From Roseobacter sp. SK209-2-6 (GTDB lineage Bacteria > Pseudomonadota > Alphaproteobacteria > Rhodobacterales > Rhodobacteraceae), in NCBI RefSeq assembly GCF_000169455.1, contig NZ_AAYC01000002.1:310001-374000 (forward strand): 64,000 bases of DNA, read 5' to 3'. The position numbers and the translations under genes are program-made. The notes beneath the pieces are model-generated. The model was not told the DNA's origin and searched no databases. It was given only the letters and a program-made list of their open reading frames with translations. Shown piece after piece: positions 36,943 to 45,540 of this stretch (the stretch's first letter is position 1; every line of letters begins with the position of its first letter).

Positions 36943-37245
36943 TTAGGCTTGCGCCCATCCGTCATTTGCAATCAGAATCTTCAAGCGGCTTTGGTCGTAT
37001 TCCGCCTCTAGACGTTTGGCTTCGGATTCAGCGATCTCGCTTGCATCACCCTCTACTGCGTAGGGGTCAGCCTTGCGCCATTCTGCAAGATAGGCATCAC
37101 TGTCTTTGGCGTTCACTTTCATTGCAGCCCGATCGATTGCCTGTTCAAAGCGTTCTTCCAGCTGGCGTTTTGCGCCTCGGCGCCCTTTGCCCACGATAAC
37201 CTGTGCAGGAATATCGCGCCAATACACGATGGTGACATCCGCCAT
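36943..37245 (-). CDS. Virulence-factor domain protein (small, one-carbon operon)
   Basis: This 100-residue soluble protein has the pattern of the small 'virulence factor' family that accompanies metF and methyl-H4folate methyltransferase genes in Rhodobacterales: MADVTIVYWRDIPAQVIVGKGR, basic residues in the first half, ILIANDGWAQA at the end. Despite the name, no virulence role is implied; its constant neighbours suggest an accessory role in corrinoid/folate methyl transfer. It is the first gene of the operon; its stop is 20 bases before metF. Confidence 0.8.
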   Translation of the reverse strand: MADVTIVYWRDIPAQVIVGKGRRGAKRQLEERFEQAIDRAAMKVNAKDSDAYLAEWRKADPYAVEGDASEIAESEAKRLEAEYDQSRLKILIANDGWAQA

Positions 37246-37555
37246 TCGTAGTCCTCCTCAGACGTCTGATCTCATGTTTTCTAGTCGCTCCGGCAAAACA
37301 GAGTACGCCGGATTTCGACACCGTTTGGGTTTTGAGCGACGTTTTGTGCGCTCAACTGATACCGTCAGATCCCCTGGCATGGCTATGGAAATCGCTGTCA
37401 GGATTTCCTCAAAAAACTCAACATGCTTATGAATCGCGCGCAAGAGCGCTGCCGACCTCCAAGCGTTGCATCACCGTTTCGCCAAATGCGGCCCTTGCGC
37501 CGCCCTGCCCGGCTCCATATTCTAAAGACAACACGAAAATCGGAGGGCGTGAATC
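37246..37555. other. Divergent intergenic region upstream of one-carbon operon and ppx
   Basis: About 310 bases without a credible gene. A GGAGG site for ppx is visible near its right end. I see no cobalamin- or SAM-riboswitch fold, no clear operator and no repeat. Confidence 0.5.
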
Positions 37556-38668
37556 ATGGCGCCCAGGCGTTCCAAAGGTGCGGGCGCGTTCCCCAAAGCG
37601 GTTGAACCCCAGGCACCCGTCGGCCCAGATCAAGATGCGCTCTATGCGGCGCTGGATCTTGGTACAAACAGTTGTCGCATGCTGATCGCTCAGCCAAAAG
37701 GGAGCGGTTTCCATGTGGTAGACAGCTTTTCTAAGTCGGTGCAGCTAGGCACCGGGCTTGAGCGAACGGGACGCTTGTCTCGCTCCTCTATGCTTCGAAC
37801 CGTTCAGGCTTTGCGCATTTGTCAGCAAAAACTCAAGCGCAACCGGGTCAAACGTATGCGTCTGGTCACGACAGAGGCATGCCGTCGCGCAAAAAATTCT
37901 CGTGATTTCATACGGCAGGTGAAACGCGAAACCGGGCTTAAGCTGGAGGTTATCAAGCCTGAGGAAGAAGCGCGCCTGGCCGTCATTTCCTGCGCCCCCC
38001 TGGTTTCGACCAAGACAGAGCAATTGCTGGTCGTTGATATTGGCGGCGGTTCAACAGAGTTGGTCTGGATCGATCTCTCATCCGTTCCGCGCCGCGACCG
38101 CCCCTCCTCTATTATGCGGTTACATGCGGGTTTCCATTCTACCGATAGTCCTTTTCCGGCGGCCAAGGTCGTCGATTGGATCTCTGTTCCTCTCGGGGTG
38201 GCCACTCTACGCGATCAATTCAACGATGTTGAAGATGATGCCGCGCGGTTTGCACTCATGAGTTGGTTCTTTGAGGAGCATCTCGAGAATTTTGCCCCCT
38301 ATCGCGACGAACAGGCCCGTGAGGGGTTCCAGATCGTTGGCACCTCGGGAACAGTTACCACTGTTGCCGCCTCGCACTTGGGCCTCAAACGCTATGACCG
38401 CACCAAGGTCGATGGGCTGCGCATGACAAGCGACCAGATTGATCGAGTGATCCGCGGATATCTGGAACTTGGCCCACAGGGGCGCCGAAGGGATCCTCGC
38501 ATTGGTGATGACAGACAGGCCTTGATCATGTCTGGCTCTGCAATCTTGCAGGCGCTGCTGCGGTGTTGGCCGACAGATCGTCTATCCGTTGCTGATCGAG
38601 GTCTGCGCGAAGGCCTGCTTTACGCCCAGATGAGTGCGGATGGGGTTTTGGAAGACGGCCCCTTCTAA
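37556..38668 (+). CDS. Exopolyphosphatase/GppA-type phosphatase
   Basis: This ASKHA-fold enzyme of 370 residues hydrolyses polyphosphate or pppGpp. It has ALDLGTNSCRMLIA (phosphate 1), LVTTEACRRAKNS, and VVDIGGGSTELVW (phosphate 2), with GTSGTVTTVAA further on. There is no C-terminal HD domain, so it is the short form common in alphaproteobacteria. A basic, unstructured N-terminal extension of about 25 residues precedes the fold; GGAGGG supports the ATG at 37556. rlmE follows in the same direction, the usual pairing in Rhodobacterales. Confidence 0.93.
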   Translation: MAPRRSKGAGAFPKAVEPQAPVGPDQDALYAALDLGTNSCRMLIAQPKGSGFHVVDSFSKSVQLGTGLERTGRLSRSSMLRTVQALRICQQKLKRNRVKRMRLVTTEACRRAKNSRDFIRQVKRETGLKLEVIKPEEEARLAVISCAPLVSTKTEQLLVVDIGGGSTELVWIDLSSVPRRDRPSSIMRLHAGFHSTDSPFPAAKVVDWISVPLGVATLRDQFNDVEDDAARFALMSWFFEEHLENFAPYRDEQAREGFQIVGTSGTVTTVAASHLGLKRYDRTKVDGLRMTSDQIDRVIRGYLELGPQGRRRDPRIGDDRQALIMSGSAILQALLRCWPTDRLSVADRGLREGLLYAQMSADGVLEDGPF

Positions 38669-38739
38669 CCGGATGCAAATTACTATAATGCACAGGTCCT
38701 GAGTTTTCTGGAGCTGGGCAACTGCCTGGAGTGCGGCAC

Positions 38740-39456
38740 ATGGCTAAAACACCTACTGGCAAGAACACATCTGGACGAGGTCAGCGTGACCTCAAGGTCA
38801 AGGTGAAGACCGCGCGCGGCCGCAAGTTGAGCTCTACACGTTGGTTGCAGCGCCAGCTCAACGATCCCTATGTGAGACGTGCTCAGGCCGAAGGCTACCG
38901 CGGTCGTGCCGCCTATAAAATTATGGAACTCGACGACAAGTTCCGCTTCCTCGTGCCTGGAGCCCGTGTGGTTGATCTGGGCTGCGCGCCCGGGGGCTGG
39001 TCGCAGGTCGCCGTCAAGCGCATTAACGCTCTGGGTGAGAGATCTGGCAAGGCGATTGGCACCATTCTGGGCGTTGACCTGCAAGAAATTGAACCCTTGG
39101 CCGGGGCAGAATTCCATCAACTCGACTTCATGGACGAAGGCGCCGATGAGCAGGTGAAGACCTGGCTGGGTGGCAATGCAGATGTGGTGATGTCGGACAT
39201 GGCTGCAGCCAGTTCAGGCCACAAGCAAACAGACCACTTGCGCATTATGTCACTCTGCGAAACTGCGGCCTATTTCTCTTTTGATGTATTGGAAGAAGGT
39301 GGCACCTTTGTCGCCAAGGTCTTGGCCGGTGGCGCCGAAGGTGAACTGCAAAAGCTGCTGAAGCAAAAGTTCACCAAAGTGGCCAATGTCAAACCTCCGG
39401 CATCGCGTTCTGACAGCTCAGAGAAGTTTGTGGTTGCGATGGGGTTCAGAGGCTAA
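38740..39456 (+). CDS. rlmE: 23S rRNA U2552 2'-O-ribose methyltransferase RlmE (FtsJ)
   Basis: This SAM-dependent methyltransferase (238 residues) modifies U2552 in the ribosomal A site. It has [13 protein letters not shown], the SAM loop [28 protein letters not shown] and FVAKVLAGG, with the K-D-K-E catalytic tetrad positions preserved. A basic N-terminal tail is typical. ATG 38740 is preferred to the GTG nine bases upstream because a GGAGTG site sits about eight bases before it. It lies 71 bases after ppx. Confidence 0.95.
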   Translation: MAKTPTGKNTSGRGQRDLKVKVKTARGRKLSSTRWLQRQLNDPYVRRAQAEGYRGRAAYKIMELDDKFRFLVPGARVVDLGCAPGGWSQVAVKRINALGERSGKAIGTILGVDLQEIEPLAGAEFHQLDFMDEGADEQVKTWLGGNADVVMSDMAAASSGHKQTDHLRIMSLCETAAYFSFDVLEEGGTFVAKVLAGGAEGELQKLLKQKFTKVANVKPPASRSDSSEKFVVAMGFRG

Positions 39457-39508
39457 TTGCCATCCAAACCCCATCACTTTGCCTGTAGTTTCAACGGTTT
39501 TTACCGAT

Positions 39509-39703
39509 TTAAGAATGCGCGGCCTTAAGTGCTGGCATAAGCGACTGGGTCGCTGAGATCCTTAGGCGAACGGTTTCTTCCGTATCACTATCTGCCAGAC
39601 GCGTCACACGCAGGTTCTTTTTTGCAGCACTCAAAGGCATTGTTCGTTCCTGGATCATTTCCAGGATTTTCCTTTGGGCACTGCTACTCTTTAGAGTTTT
39701 CAT
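39509..39703 (-). CDS. Possible small protein, unassigned
   Basis: This 64-residue, basic, helix-prone frame without cysteines lies in a 408-base gap between rlmE and the BrkB gene. Codon use is not unlike the surrounding genes, but the ribosome-binding site is weak and I recognise no family. It could be a spurious ORF. Nothing else is visible in the gap except an AT-rich stretch at 39780–39840. Confidence 0.33.
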   Translation of the reverse strand: MKTLKSSSAQRKILEMIQERTMPLSAAKKNLRVTRLADSDTEETVRLRISATQSLMPALKAAHS

Positions 39704-39864
39704 TTGTTTTGTCCGGTTGTTCCCGCCTCATAGATCCAAGAGTAAGGTGGGATTGGGACCCACTCATGGCTGAATTATGGCAGAACCGCCTTATTGTTGC
39801 GTTAACAGAAACAAAATAACGTTTATCGCACTTCAATTGATGCATGGGCAACAGCGCAATGCCT

Positions 39865-40752
39865 TTAGGCACTGTCAATCAAGGCGCCGTTGAACTCCGC
39901 CCCGAGGATCAGGATCGCAGCATTGACATACAAAAAAATGATCGCTGCAATCGCACCTGCCAGGCCAGCATAGGTCGCAGAATACTGCGCGATGCTTGTC
40001 ACATAAAAGGCAAAGCCGATCCCGGCAATCCACCAGAGAAACGCTGTCACCAGAACCCCGGGCAAGATCTCTCGTATAGGATGGATTCGGCCGGGTAAGA
40101 ACAAGTGACACAGAAGGACAGCCAAAAACGGCATCCCTAAAATCAGAGCCCTGTTCATGCCTTTTCCCAAGCCGTTGAGCAACTCGACCTGGGGAAATAG
40201 CTCTGAGAAATACGCGACATAGAGCGGGATAGCGATCTCAAAAACTGCAGCAATCAGAATGCCGCTGCCCCCGAGAATGACCAGCCCAAGGCAAATCAAG
40301 CGCGAGAGCCAGAAAGGACGCTCATCGAGATCATGATAGGCACGCACCATTGCAAAGCGGATGGCATTGACGCCGTTGGATGCAAAGAAAAGCGCAAGTA
40401 CTCCACCGAAAGTAGCCAAACCAGGGCTGGATGTTTCCAATACCGCATAGAGTTCTCGAAGAATTGGCCCTGAGACCTCTGTCGGCCAGGCGCCAAACAC
40501 AAGATCAACAAGCTGCTGCAAGCGCAATTCATGTGACACCAGGTTGGCAACCGCCCCGGCGAGGGCCACGGTAAAGAGAACAAAAGGGAAGAGCGCCAAC
40601 ATCATAGACATCGCTATATGGCTGCACAGCACCCATGCGTTTTTTTCATGGAACCGTCTAAGCGCAAGCGCAAATGAGAAAATTGCCCGTTGCATGCGCC
40701 TCTGTCTCCCTTTCTTCCATGTTCTCACCAATCGGGGAACCAGCGGCCCCAC
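39865..40752 (-). CDS. YihY/BrkB-family membrane protein
   Basis: This inner-membrane protein of 295 residues has six predicted helices and the family blocks LALFPFVLFTVALAG, FASNGVNAIRFAMVRAYHDLDERPF and the C-terminal YATYAGLAGAIAAIIFLYVNAAILILGAEFNG. The family is widespread; proposed roles in transport or envelope stability are unproven, and the old 'ribonuclease BN' name is wrong. It is transcribed alone. Confidence 0.93.
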   Translation of the reverse strand: MGPLVPRLVRTWKKGRQRRMQRAIFSFALALRRFHEKNAWVLCSHIAMSMMLALFPFVLFTVALAGAVANLVSHELRLQQLVDLVFGAWPTEVSGPILRELYAVLETSSPGLATFGGVLALFFASNGVNAIRFAMVRAYHDLDERPFWLSRLICLGLVILGGSGILIAAVFEIAIPLYVAYFSELFPQVELLNGLGKGMNRALILGMPFLAVLLCHLFLPGRIHPIREILPGVLVTAFLWWIAGIGFAFYVTSIAQYSATYAGLAGAIAAIIFLYVNAAILILGAEFNGALIDSA

Positions 40753-40951
40753 TTTCAGTCGCTAAAAGGAGCGCCTACATATCTCTTTATGAGGCTTTCC
40801 GTCCGTATAGCAACGATCTAGGTGAAGCGGCTGCTTTCTTTACGTAATTGTGCTTTCTCCGCTCTGGACAGCCCGGTGTTGTGGGTATTGACTGGTTTTC
40901 AAAACAGCGCCCCACTAGTTTTTGTGGGCCTAAAGGAAATCGTCACAAGAA

Positions 40952-41608
40952 ATGCTACTAAAGGTCAGGAATCTAGGGAAAACCATATCTGGCCCTTCCG
41001 GGAGAACGACCATCCTGAACGGCATCAACCTGGATCTAGACGCAGGAGCCAGTCTCGCGCTTACCGGTGAAAGCGGATCCGGGAAGAGCACTTTGTTACA
41101 TCTGATTGCTGCCTTGGATGGATTTGACGCCGGGGAAATCGAAGTTGCGGGAAATCGCCTCTCTCGAGCCAACGAGGGCAAGCGCGCCCATCTCCGAAGA
41201 ACGATAGTATCCGTTGTTTTTCAGCAATTTAACATCATCCCCTCACTCAATGTTCAAGACAACATCGCGCTTCATGCCGGATTGGGTAGCAAAAGTGATC
41301 CTGCCTGGGAGCACCATCTCATAGACAAGCTGGGCCTGCGGGATCACCTCCATCATTTTCCGGAACAACTTTCGGGTGGACAGCAACAACGTGTGGCAAT
41401 TGGCCGGGCTATGGCGATGCGACCCAAGCTCCTCTTGGCGGATGAGCCAACGGGAAATCTGGACGAAGCCTCTGCGCAGTCTGTTCTGGATCTCATGCTT
41501 GATCTGGTGAAAGAAAGCGAAACCGCCCTGTTTCTTGTGACCCATTCTTTAGAAATCGCCAAACGGCTGGATCATCAGATCCAATTAAAGGGCGGGGTAT
41601 TGCAGTGA
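40952..41608 (+). CDS. ABC transporter ATPase, AttE-like (LolD/MacB class)
   Basis: This is a 218-residue ATPase of the FtsE/LolD/MacB type: Walker [11 protein letters not shown]-loop [10 protein letters not shown], signature [14 protein letters not shown], Walker [13 protein letters not shown]. Its stop overlaps the GTG start of the FtsX-type permease gene (GTGA), and a lipocalin-like (AttH) gene follows, so it corresponds to AttE of the AttEFGH set. Such systems act mechanically on periplasmic or envelope substrates rather than import; the substrate is unknown. Confidence 0.9.
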   Translation: MLLKVRNLGKTISGPSGRTTILNGINLDLDAGASLALTGESGSGKSTLLHLIAALDGFDAGEIEVAGNRLSRANEGKRAHLRRTIVSVVFQQFNIIPSLNVQDNIALHAGLGSKSDPAWEHHLIDKLGLRDHLHHFPEQLSGGQQQRVAIGRAMAMRPKLLLADEPTGNLDEASAQSVLDLMLDLVKESETALFLVTHSLEIAKRLDHQIQLKGGVLQ

Positions 41609-44019
41609 CACGCTTTGCGCTGAGAGCAATTCTGTCTCACTGGTCCCTCCATCCCTTTCAGCTCGCCGTCCTGCTTATTGGCTTATCACTTGCCACCGGG
41701 CTCTGGACCTCGGTGCAGGTCCTCAACGCGGAGGCACGCGCCAGTTATCAGCGGGCGGAAAATCAAATCAACATGGCGCAGTGGGACATCCTGACCAGCC
41801 AAACCGACCTGACCTTAGAGGATTTCGCTGAATTAAGGCGTCGCGGCATCTTGGTGTCACCCGTTCTGGAACATGAGCTACAGGGAGGCTCCAAACCTAT
41901 TAAGCTCTTAGGCATTGACCCCCTCAGCTTTCCTGGCTTGGAGGTTATCCTTGGCACAGATCATGCGCCATCCACCGACCCCTTGCCTTTCCTTCTCCCG
42001 CCCGGACAGGTCGTTCTGCACCCTGAAACCCTTGGTGATTTGAACCTTACGCAGGAGCTTCCGCCCTATATTCTGAACGCATCAATCCCGCCGGGAGTCG
42101 TTTTTTCGGATATCAGTTTTGTGGCGAGGTTTTCCCAACAGGAAAACCGGATTAGTTACTTTATAATGCCTTCCTATCAGCCTCTTACTCAGAACATCTC
42201 AACCAAACCCCCCTCCCGCTTTAAGCTTCAGAAAGCCGAAAAATCAGCTTTGGGTCTGTCTCGCCTCACTGAGAGTTTTCATCTTAATCTTACAACCTTT
42301 GGGTTCCTGTCCTTTGCTGTCGGGCTGTTCATCGTTCAGGGTATCGTCTCATTGACCTTTGAGCAAAGGCGCAGACTGATCAGAACCCTGCGCTGTCTTG
42401 GGCTCCCACTATCAAAACTTGTCTTGTTCTTTTTGGCAGAGATCCTGACGCTCGCTCTGATTTCCGGAACGGCAGGCCTGTTGATCGGGTATTTTACCGC
42501 GCTTTTGTTGCTGCCCAACGTCAGCGCCACCCTATCAGATCTCTTTGATACAGAGGCGCTCACCTACCTGCACCTTCGGCGTGAATGGGTCCTCTCGGGC
42601 TTGTCCATGGCATGTATCGGAGCACTGGCCTCCAGCGCGTATGCCTTTTGGCAGCTCTGGCGCATGCCCATCCTCCTTGGCCCCTCGTTCCTGGCGAGAG
42701 GTCAGCAATCGGTAAAAGGATATGGCTTGCTCCTCGTTGCTGGTGGTTTTTGTTGCCTCGGAGGGGTGCTAGTTTTTCAAGTCATTGGCGGGCTCATGGG
42801 CGGCTTTGCCCTGCTCACAGGTGTGATGCTCGGCACAGCTCTCTCTCTCCCATACCTCATAGCGAAGATATTGCGATGCGGATCCTTGCTGGCACAGAAA
42901 CCGATCTTCAAATGGATTTGGGCAGACACGGCTGCACAACTGCCTGGAATGTCCCTCGCCCTGATGGCGCTCCTTTTGGCTATGGCGACCAATATCGGTG
43001 TCGGGACAATGGTTTCCAGCTTTCGCCTCACCTTTCTGGGGTGGATGGATCAACGTCTTTCGGCAGAACTATATGTGACCGCCCGTGACGATGCTGAGGG
43101 AGACGCGCTTGAGGACTGGCTTCACCAACAGCGTATCACCACGCTTCCCATTCGCTCGACAGAGTTTCGGTTCGAGGGGCAACTGCTCAAAATCTACGGC
43201 GTAGTTGATCACACCACCTATCGTTCAAACTGGCCTATGCTTTCCGCGGAGGATGGGGTTTGGGACAAGTTAGCCAGGTCAGAGGGGATCTTGATCAATG
43301 AACAGCTTGCCCGCCGGATGGCAGTAGGTTTAGGGGATCAGTTGCTGCTGCCAGAAACCTGGCCGAAGCAGATACTGGGTATCTACTCCGACTATGGAAA
43401 CCCCGATGCACAAGCCATCGTGTCTATGCCATCGCTCTTAGCACTGGCACCAGGTGCCGAAAACCGTCGCTTTGGCCTCAGGCTTGCGCAGCAAGAGGTT
43501 CCTTCTGTTATGAAGAAAATCCAGCAGGCATTTGATTTACCGAATAGAAACGTAGTTGACCAGGCTAGTCTGAAAGCACGATCCCTACATGTGTTCGATC
43601 AGACCTTCCTTGTGACCGGCGCGCTGAGCATCCTAACCCTAGGCATCGCTGCCTTTGCCATGCTGACGAGTTTTCTGACTATTTGGAACCAGAGGTTACC
43701 TCAGCTGGCGCCGGTTTGGGCAATGGGTATCGAAAGGCGCCAACTCGCCTTTTATGACATCCTGCGCAGTTTGCTCTACGCAGCGCTTACAACTCTTCTG
43801 GCCCTTCCCTTGGGCCTTGTTCTGGCCTGGGTGCTTTTGCATGTTGTGAATGCCGAAGCCTTTGGCTGGCAGTTGCCAATGCATCTTTTCCCGCTGGACT
43901 GGCTGGGTTTGGGTTTCTTTGCCCTCTTGGCGGCTCTGGTTGCCGCGGCGCTCCCTGCATGGCGGCTCTCTCGTATTGAGCCCTCCACACTGCTGAAGGT
44001 CTTTGCCAATGATCGCTAG
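41605..44019 (+). CDS. FtsX-like permease, AttFG-type (GTG start)
   Basis: This 804-residue permease has two FtsX domains in one chain. The first membrane helix is at about residues 12–30, followed by a large periplasmic domain, a helix bundle (about 225–440), a second periplasmic domain and a C-terminal three-helix bundle. This is the two-module arrangement of LolC/E- or AttF/G-like exporters fused into one. The GTG at 41605 overlaps the ATPase stop by four bases. It is coupled downstream to the AttH gene by an 11-base overlap. Confidence 0.9.
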   Translation: MTRFALRAILSHWSLHPFQLAVLLIGLSLATGLWTSVQVLNAEARASYQRAENQINMAQWDILTSQTDLTLEDFAELRRRGILVSPVLEHELQGGSKPIKLLGIDPLSFPGLEVILGTDHAPSTDPLPFLLPPGQVVLHPETLGDLNLTQELPPYILNASIPPGVVFSDISFVARFSQQENRISYFIMPSYQPLTQNISTKPPSRFKLQKAEKSALGLSRLTESFHLNLTTFGFLSFAVGLFIVQGIVSLTFEQRRRLIRTLRCLGLPLSKLVLFFLAEILTLALISGTAGLLIGYFTALLLLPNVSATLSDLFDTEALTYLHLRREWVLSGLSMACIGALASSAYAFWQLWRMPILLGPSFLARGQQSVKGYGLLLVAGGFCCLGGVLVFQVIGGLMGGFALLTGVMLGTALSLPYLIAKILRCGSLLAQKPIFKWIWADTAAQLPGMSLALMALLLAMATNIGVGTMVSSFRLTFLGWMDQRLSAELYVTARDDAEGDALEDWLHQQRITTLPIRSTEFRFEGQLLKIYGVVDHTTYRSNWPMLSAEDGVWDKLARSEGILINEQLARRMAVGLGDQLLLPETWPKQILGIYSDYGNPDAQAIVSMPSLLALAPGAENRRFGLRLAQQEVPSVMKKIQQAFDLPNRNVVDQASLKARSLHVFDQTFLVTGALSILTLGIAAFAMLTSFLTIWNQRLPQLAPVWAMGIERRQLAFYDILRSLLYAALTTLLALPLGLVLAWVLLHVVNAEAFGWQLPMHLFPLDWLGLGFFALLAALVAAALPAWRLSRIEPSTLLKVFANDR

Positions 44020-45064
44020 ATCGCTTCTTTTGATCTGTCTTTTGCAGCTCCCAGCTGATGCCCTTGCCCAGGGATTTGCCGGCCTAGGTACCCAGGCCGA
44101 AGGGTTTGCAGTTCCATCAAGAGACTATCAGTTCAGCTTTCCAGATGATCATGGCCCACATCCTGATTTTCGCATTGAATGGTGGTATTTGACGGCCAAC
44201 CTTAAAGATAACAATGGGCGGGATTACGGGGTTCAGTGGACATTGTTCCGATCTGCCCTCAAACCGGGTGAGGCACCTGGGTGGCAAAGCCCGCAAATCT
44301 GGATGGGGCACGCGGGGCTGACTACAATGGACCAGCACTTCTCCGCAGAACGCTTGGCGCGTGGGGGTACGGGACAAGCGGGCGTGACCAGTGCGCCATT
44401 TGAGGCATGGATTGACGATTGGCACATGGCTGGAAGTCCCGATCTGTCGCACATCGACCTGACAGCTCGGGGCAGCAACTTCTCCTTCCTGCTGCAGGCA
44501 GAAAGCAACAAGCCGCTCGTTTTTCACGGCCAAGATGGCTATTCGGTCAAATCCGCGGCTGGCCAAGCCAGTTACTATTATTCGCAACCCGCCTATCGCA
44601 TCACCGGCCATTTGGACCTGCCAGACGGTACAGTGGAGGTCCAGGGATCTGGTTGGCTGGATCGCGAATGGTCCAGCCAGCCGCTTGCAGAAGATCAAGA
44701 GGGCTGGGACTGGTTTTCGCTGAAATTTGATAGCGGTGAAAAGCTTATGGCATTTGTTTTGCGTAGCGTTGATGGGCAAACGACTTTCGCTCTGGCAGCT
44801 GGATCACCAAAGAAAGGTGTATTACACCCCCTTCCCCTAGATGCCTTCACAGCGCTCCCTCTAGAAACTTCAGAGGTTACCGGTCGTAGTATTCCAACCA
44901 AATGGAAGCTGAATTTGCCGGGGCAAGACCTCGAGATCACCGTCATCGCGCTGAACAATAACAGCTGGATGGAAACGAGCTTTGCCTATTGGGAAGGTCC
45001 TGTTCGTATCGAAGGCAGCCATTCTGGAATGGGGTATTTGGAAATGACTGGTTATGAAAAATGA
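44009..45064 (+). CDS. AttH/CrtC-like lipocalin-domain periplasmic protein
   Basis: This 351-residue protein has an N-terminal signal peptide (MIARSLLLICLLQLPADALAQG) followed by two lipocalin-like beta-barrel domains of the AttH family (related to carotenoid 1,2-hydratase CrtC). Diagnostic blocks are RIEWWYLTANL near the start, SYYYSQPAYRITGHL and GWLDREWSSQPL in the middle. It is the usual third component beside AttE/AttFG-type ABC genes. The ATG at 44009 lies inside the end of the permease gene and is preferred to a TTG six bases upstream. The function of the system is not established; a terminator follows directly. Confidence 0.9.
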   Translation: MIARSLLLICLLQLPADALAQGFAGLGTQAEGFAVPSRDYQFSFPDDHGPHPDFRIEWWYLTANLKDNNGRDYGVQWTLFRSALKPGEAPGWQSPQIWMGHAGLTTMDQHFSAERLARGGTGQAGVTSAPFEAWIDDWHMAGSPDLSHIDLTARGSNFSFLLQAESNKPLVFHGQDGYSVKSAAGQASYYYSQPAYRITGHLDLPDGTVEVQGSGWLDREWSSQPLAEDQEGWDWFSLKFDSGEKLMAFVLRSVDGQTTFALAAGSPKKGVLHPLPLDAFTALPLETSEVTGRSIPTKWKLNLPGQDLEITVIALNNNSWMETSFAYWEGPVRIEGSHSGMGYLEMTGYEK

Positions 45065-45088
45065 AGGCGCCAAGTGGCGCCTTCTTTC
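45063..45088. terminator. Bidirectional terminator between attH and usp
   Basis: Perfect GAAGGCGCC / GGCGCCTTC arms with an AAGT loop start at the attH stop codon and run into TTTCC. The adjacent usp gene converges from the other side. Confidence 0.8.
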
Positions 45089-45108
45089 CGGGTTAAATAG
45101 GCTCCAAA

Positions 45109-45540
45109 CTAGCGGACTACATAGACAGAGCAGTTGGAATGCCGGATCACGCGGGCAGCATTCGGGCCCAACAAGTAGTCCTTGAGGTCCGGCTTATGGG
45201 CACCGATGACAATCAGATCGCTGCCCGCTGCTTCTGCAACTGCCAGGATTTCCTGATAGGCCTTCCCCGTAGCGACCACATGACGGATCTTGGCGTTTTC
45301 TGTTTCGCCCAAAACCCTTTCACAGAGCGTACGTAGCCTGTCGGTGGTATCCTCCACGGCCTTCTCGTGGTGATGGGCCTCAAAGAAGCCAGAGACCCAG
45401 CTCTCCCCGAAATCGGGAAGAACATTCACCACATCCAGCTGGGCTCCATCAAGTGCTGCCAAGCGCGCGGCCTGCTGCAGTACCTTTTCGTCAATCGACG
45501 TCTCACTCAGCTCCAAGGCACATAGGATCGACTTATTCAT
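45109..45540 (-). CDS. Universal stress protein (UspA family) of a TRAP operon
   Basis: This 143-residue UspA-fold protein has SILCALELSETS at the N-terminus and the ATP-binding G-2x-G-9x-G region read as IVIGAHKPDLKDYLLGPNAARVIRHSNCSVYVVR. Usp genes are often last in TRAP operons (TeaD beside the ectoine transporter TeaABC is known to bind ATP and modulate uptake). Its start overlaps the permease stop by four bases, so coupling is likely. Confidence 0.93.
   Translation of the reverse strand: MNKSILCALELSETSIDEKVLQQAARLAALDGAQLDVVNVLPDFGESWVSGFFEAHHHEKAVEDTTDRLRTLCERVLGETENAKIRHVVATGKAYQEILAVAEAAGSDLIVIGAHKPDLKDYLLGPNAARVIRHSNCSVYVVR

Noticed and set aside
37258-37443. 61-codon minus-strand frame between the one-carbon operon and ppx
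   Set aside because: No RBS, no recognisable pattern; lies in a promoter region.
37246-37555. Cobalamin or SAM riboswitch upstream of the metF operon
   Set aside because: No B12-box-like or SAM-aptamer sequence could be recognised.
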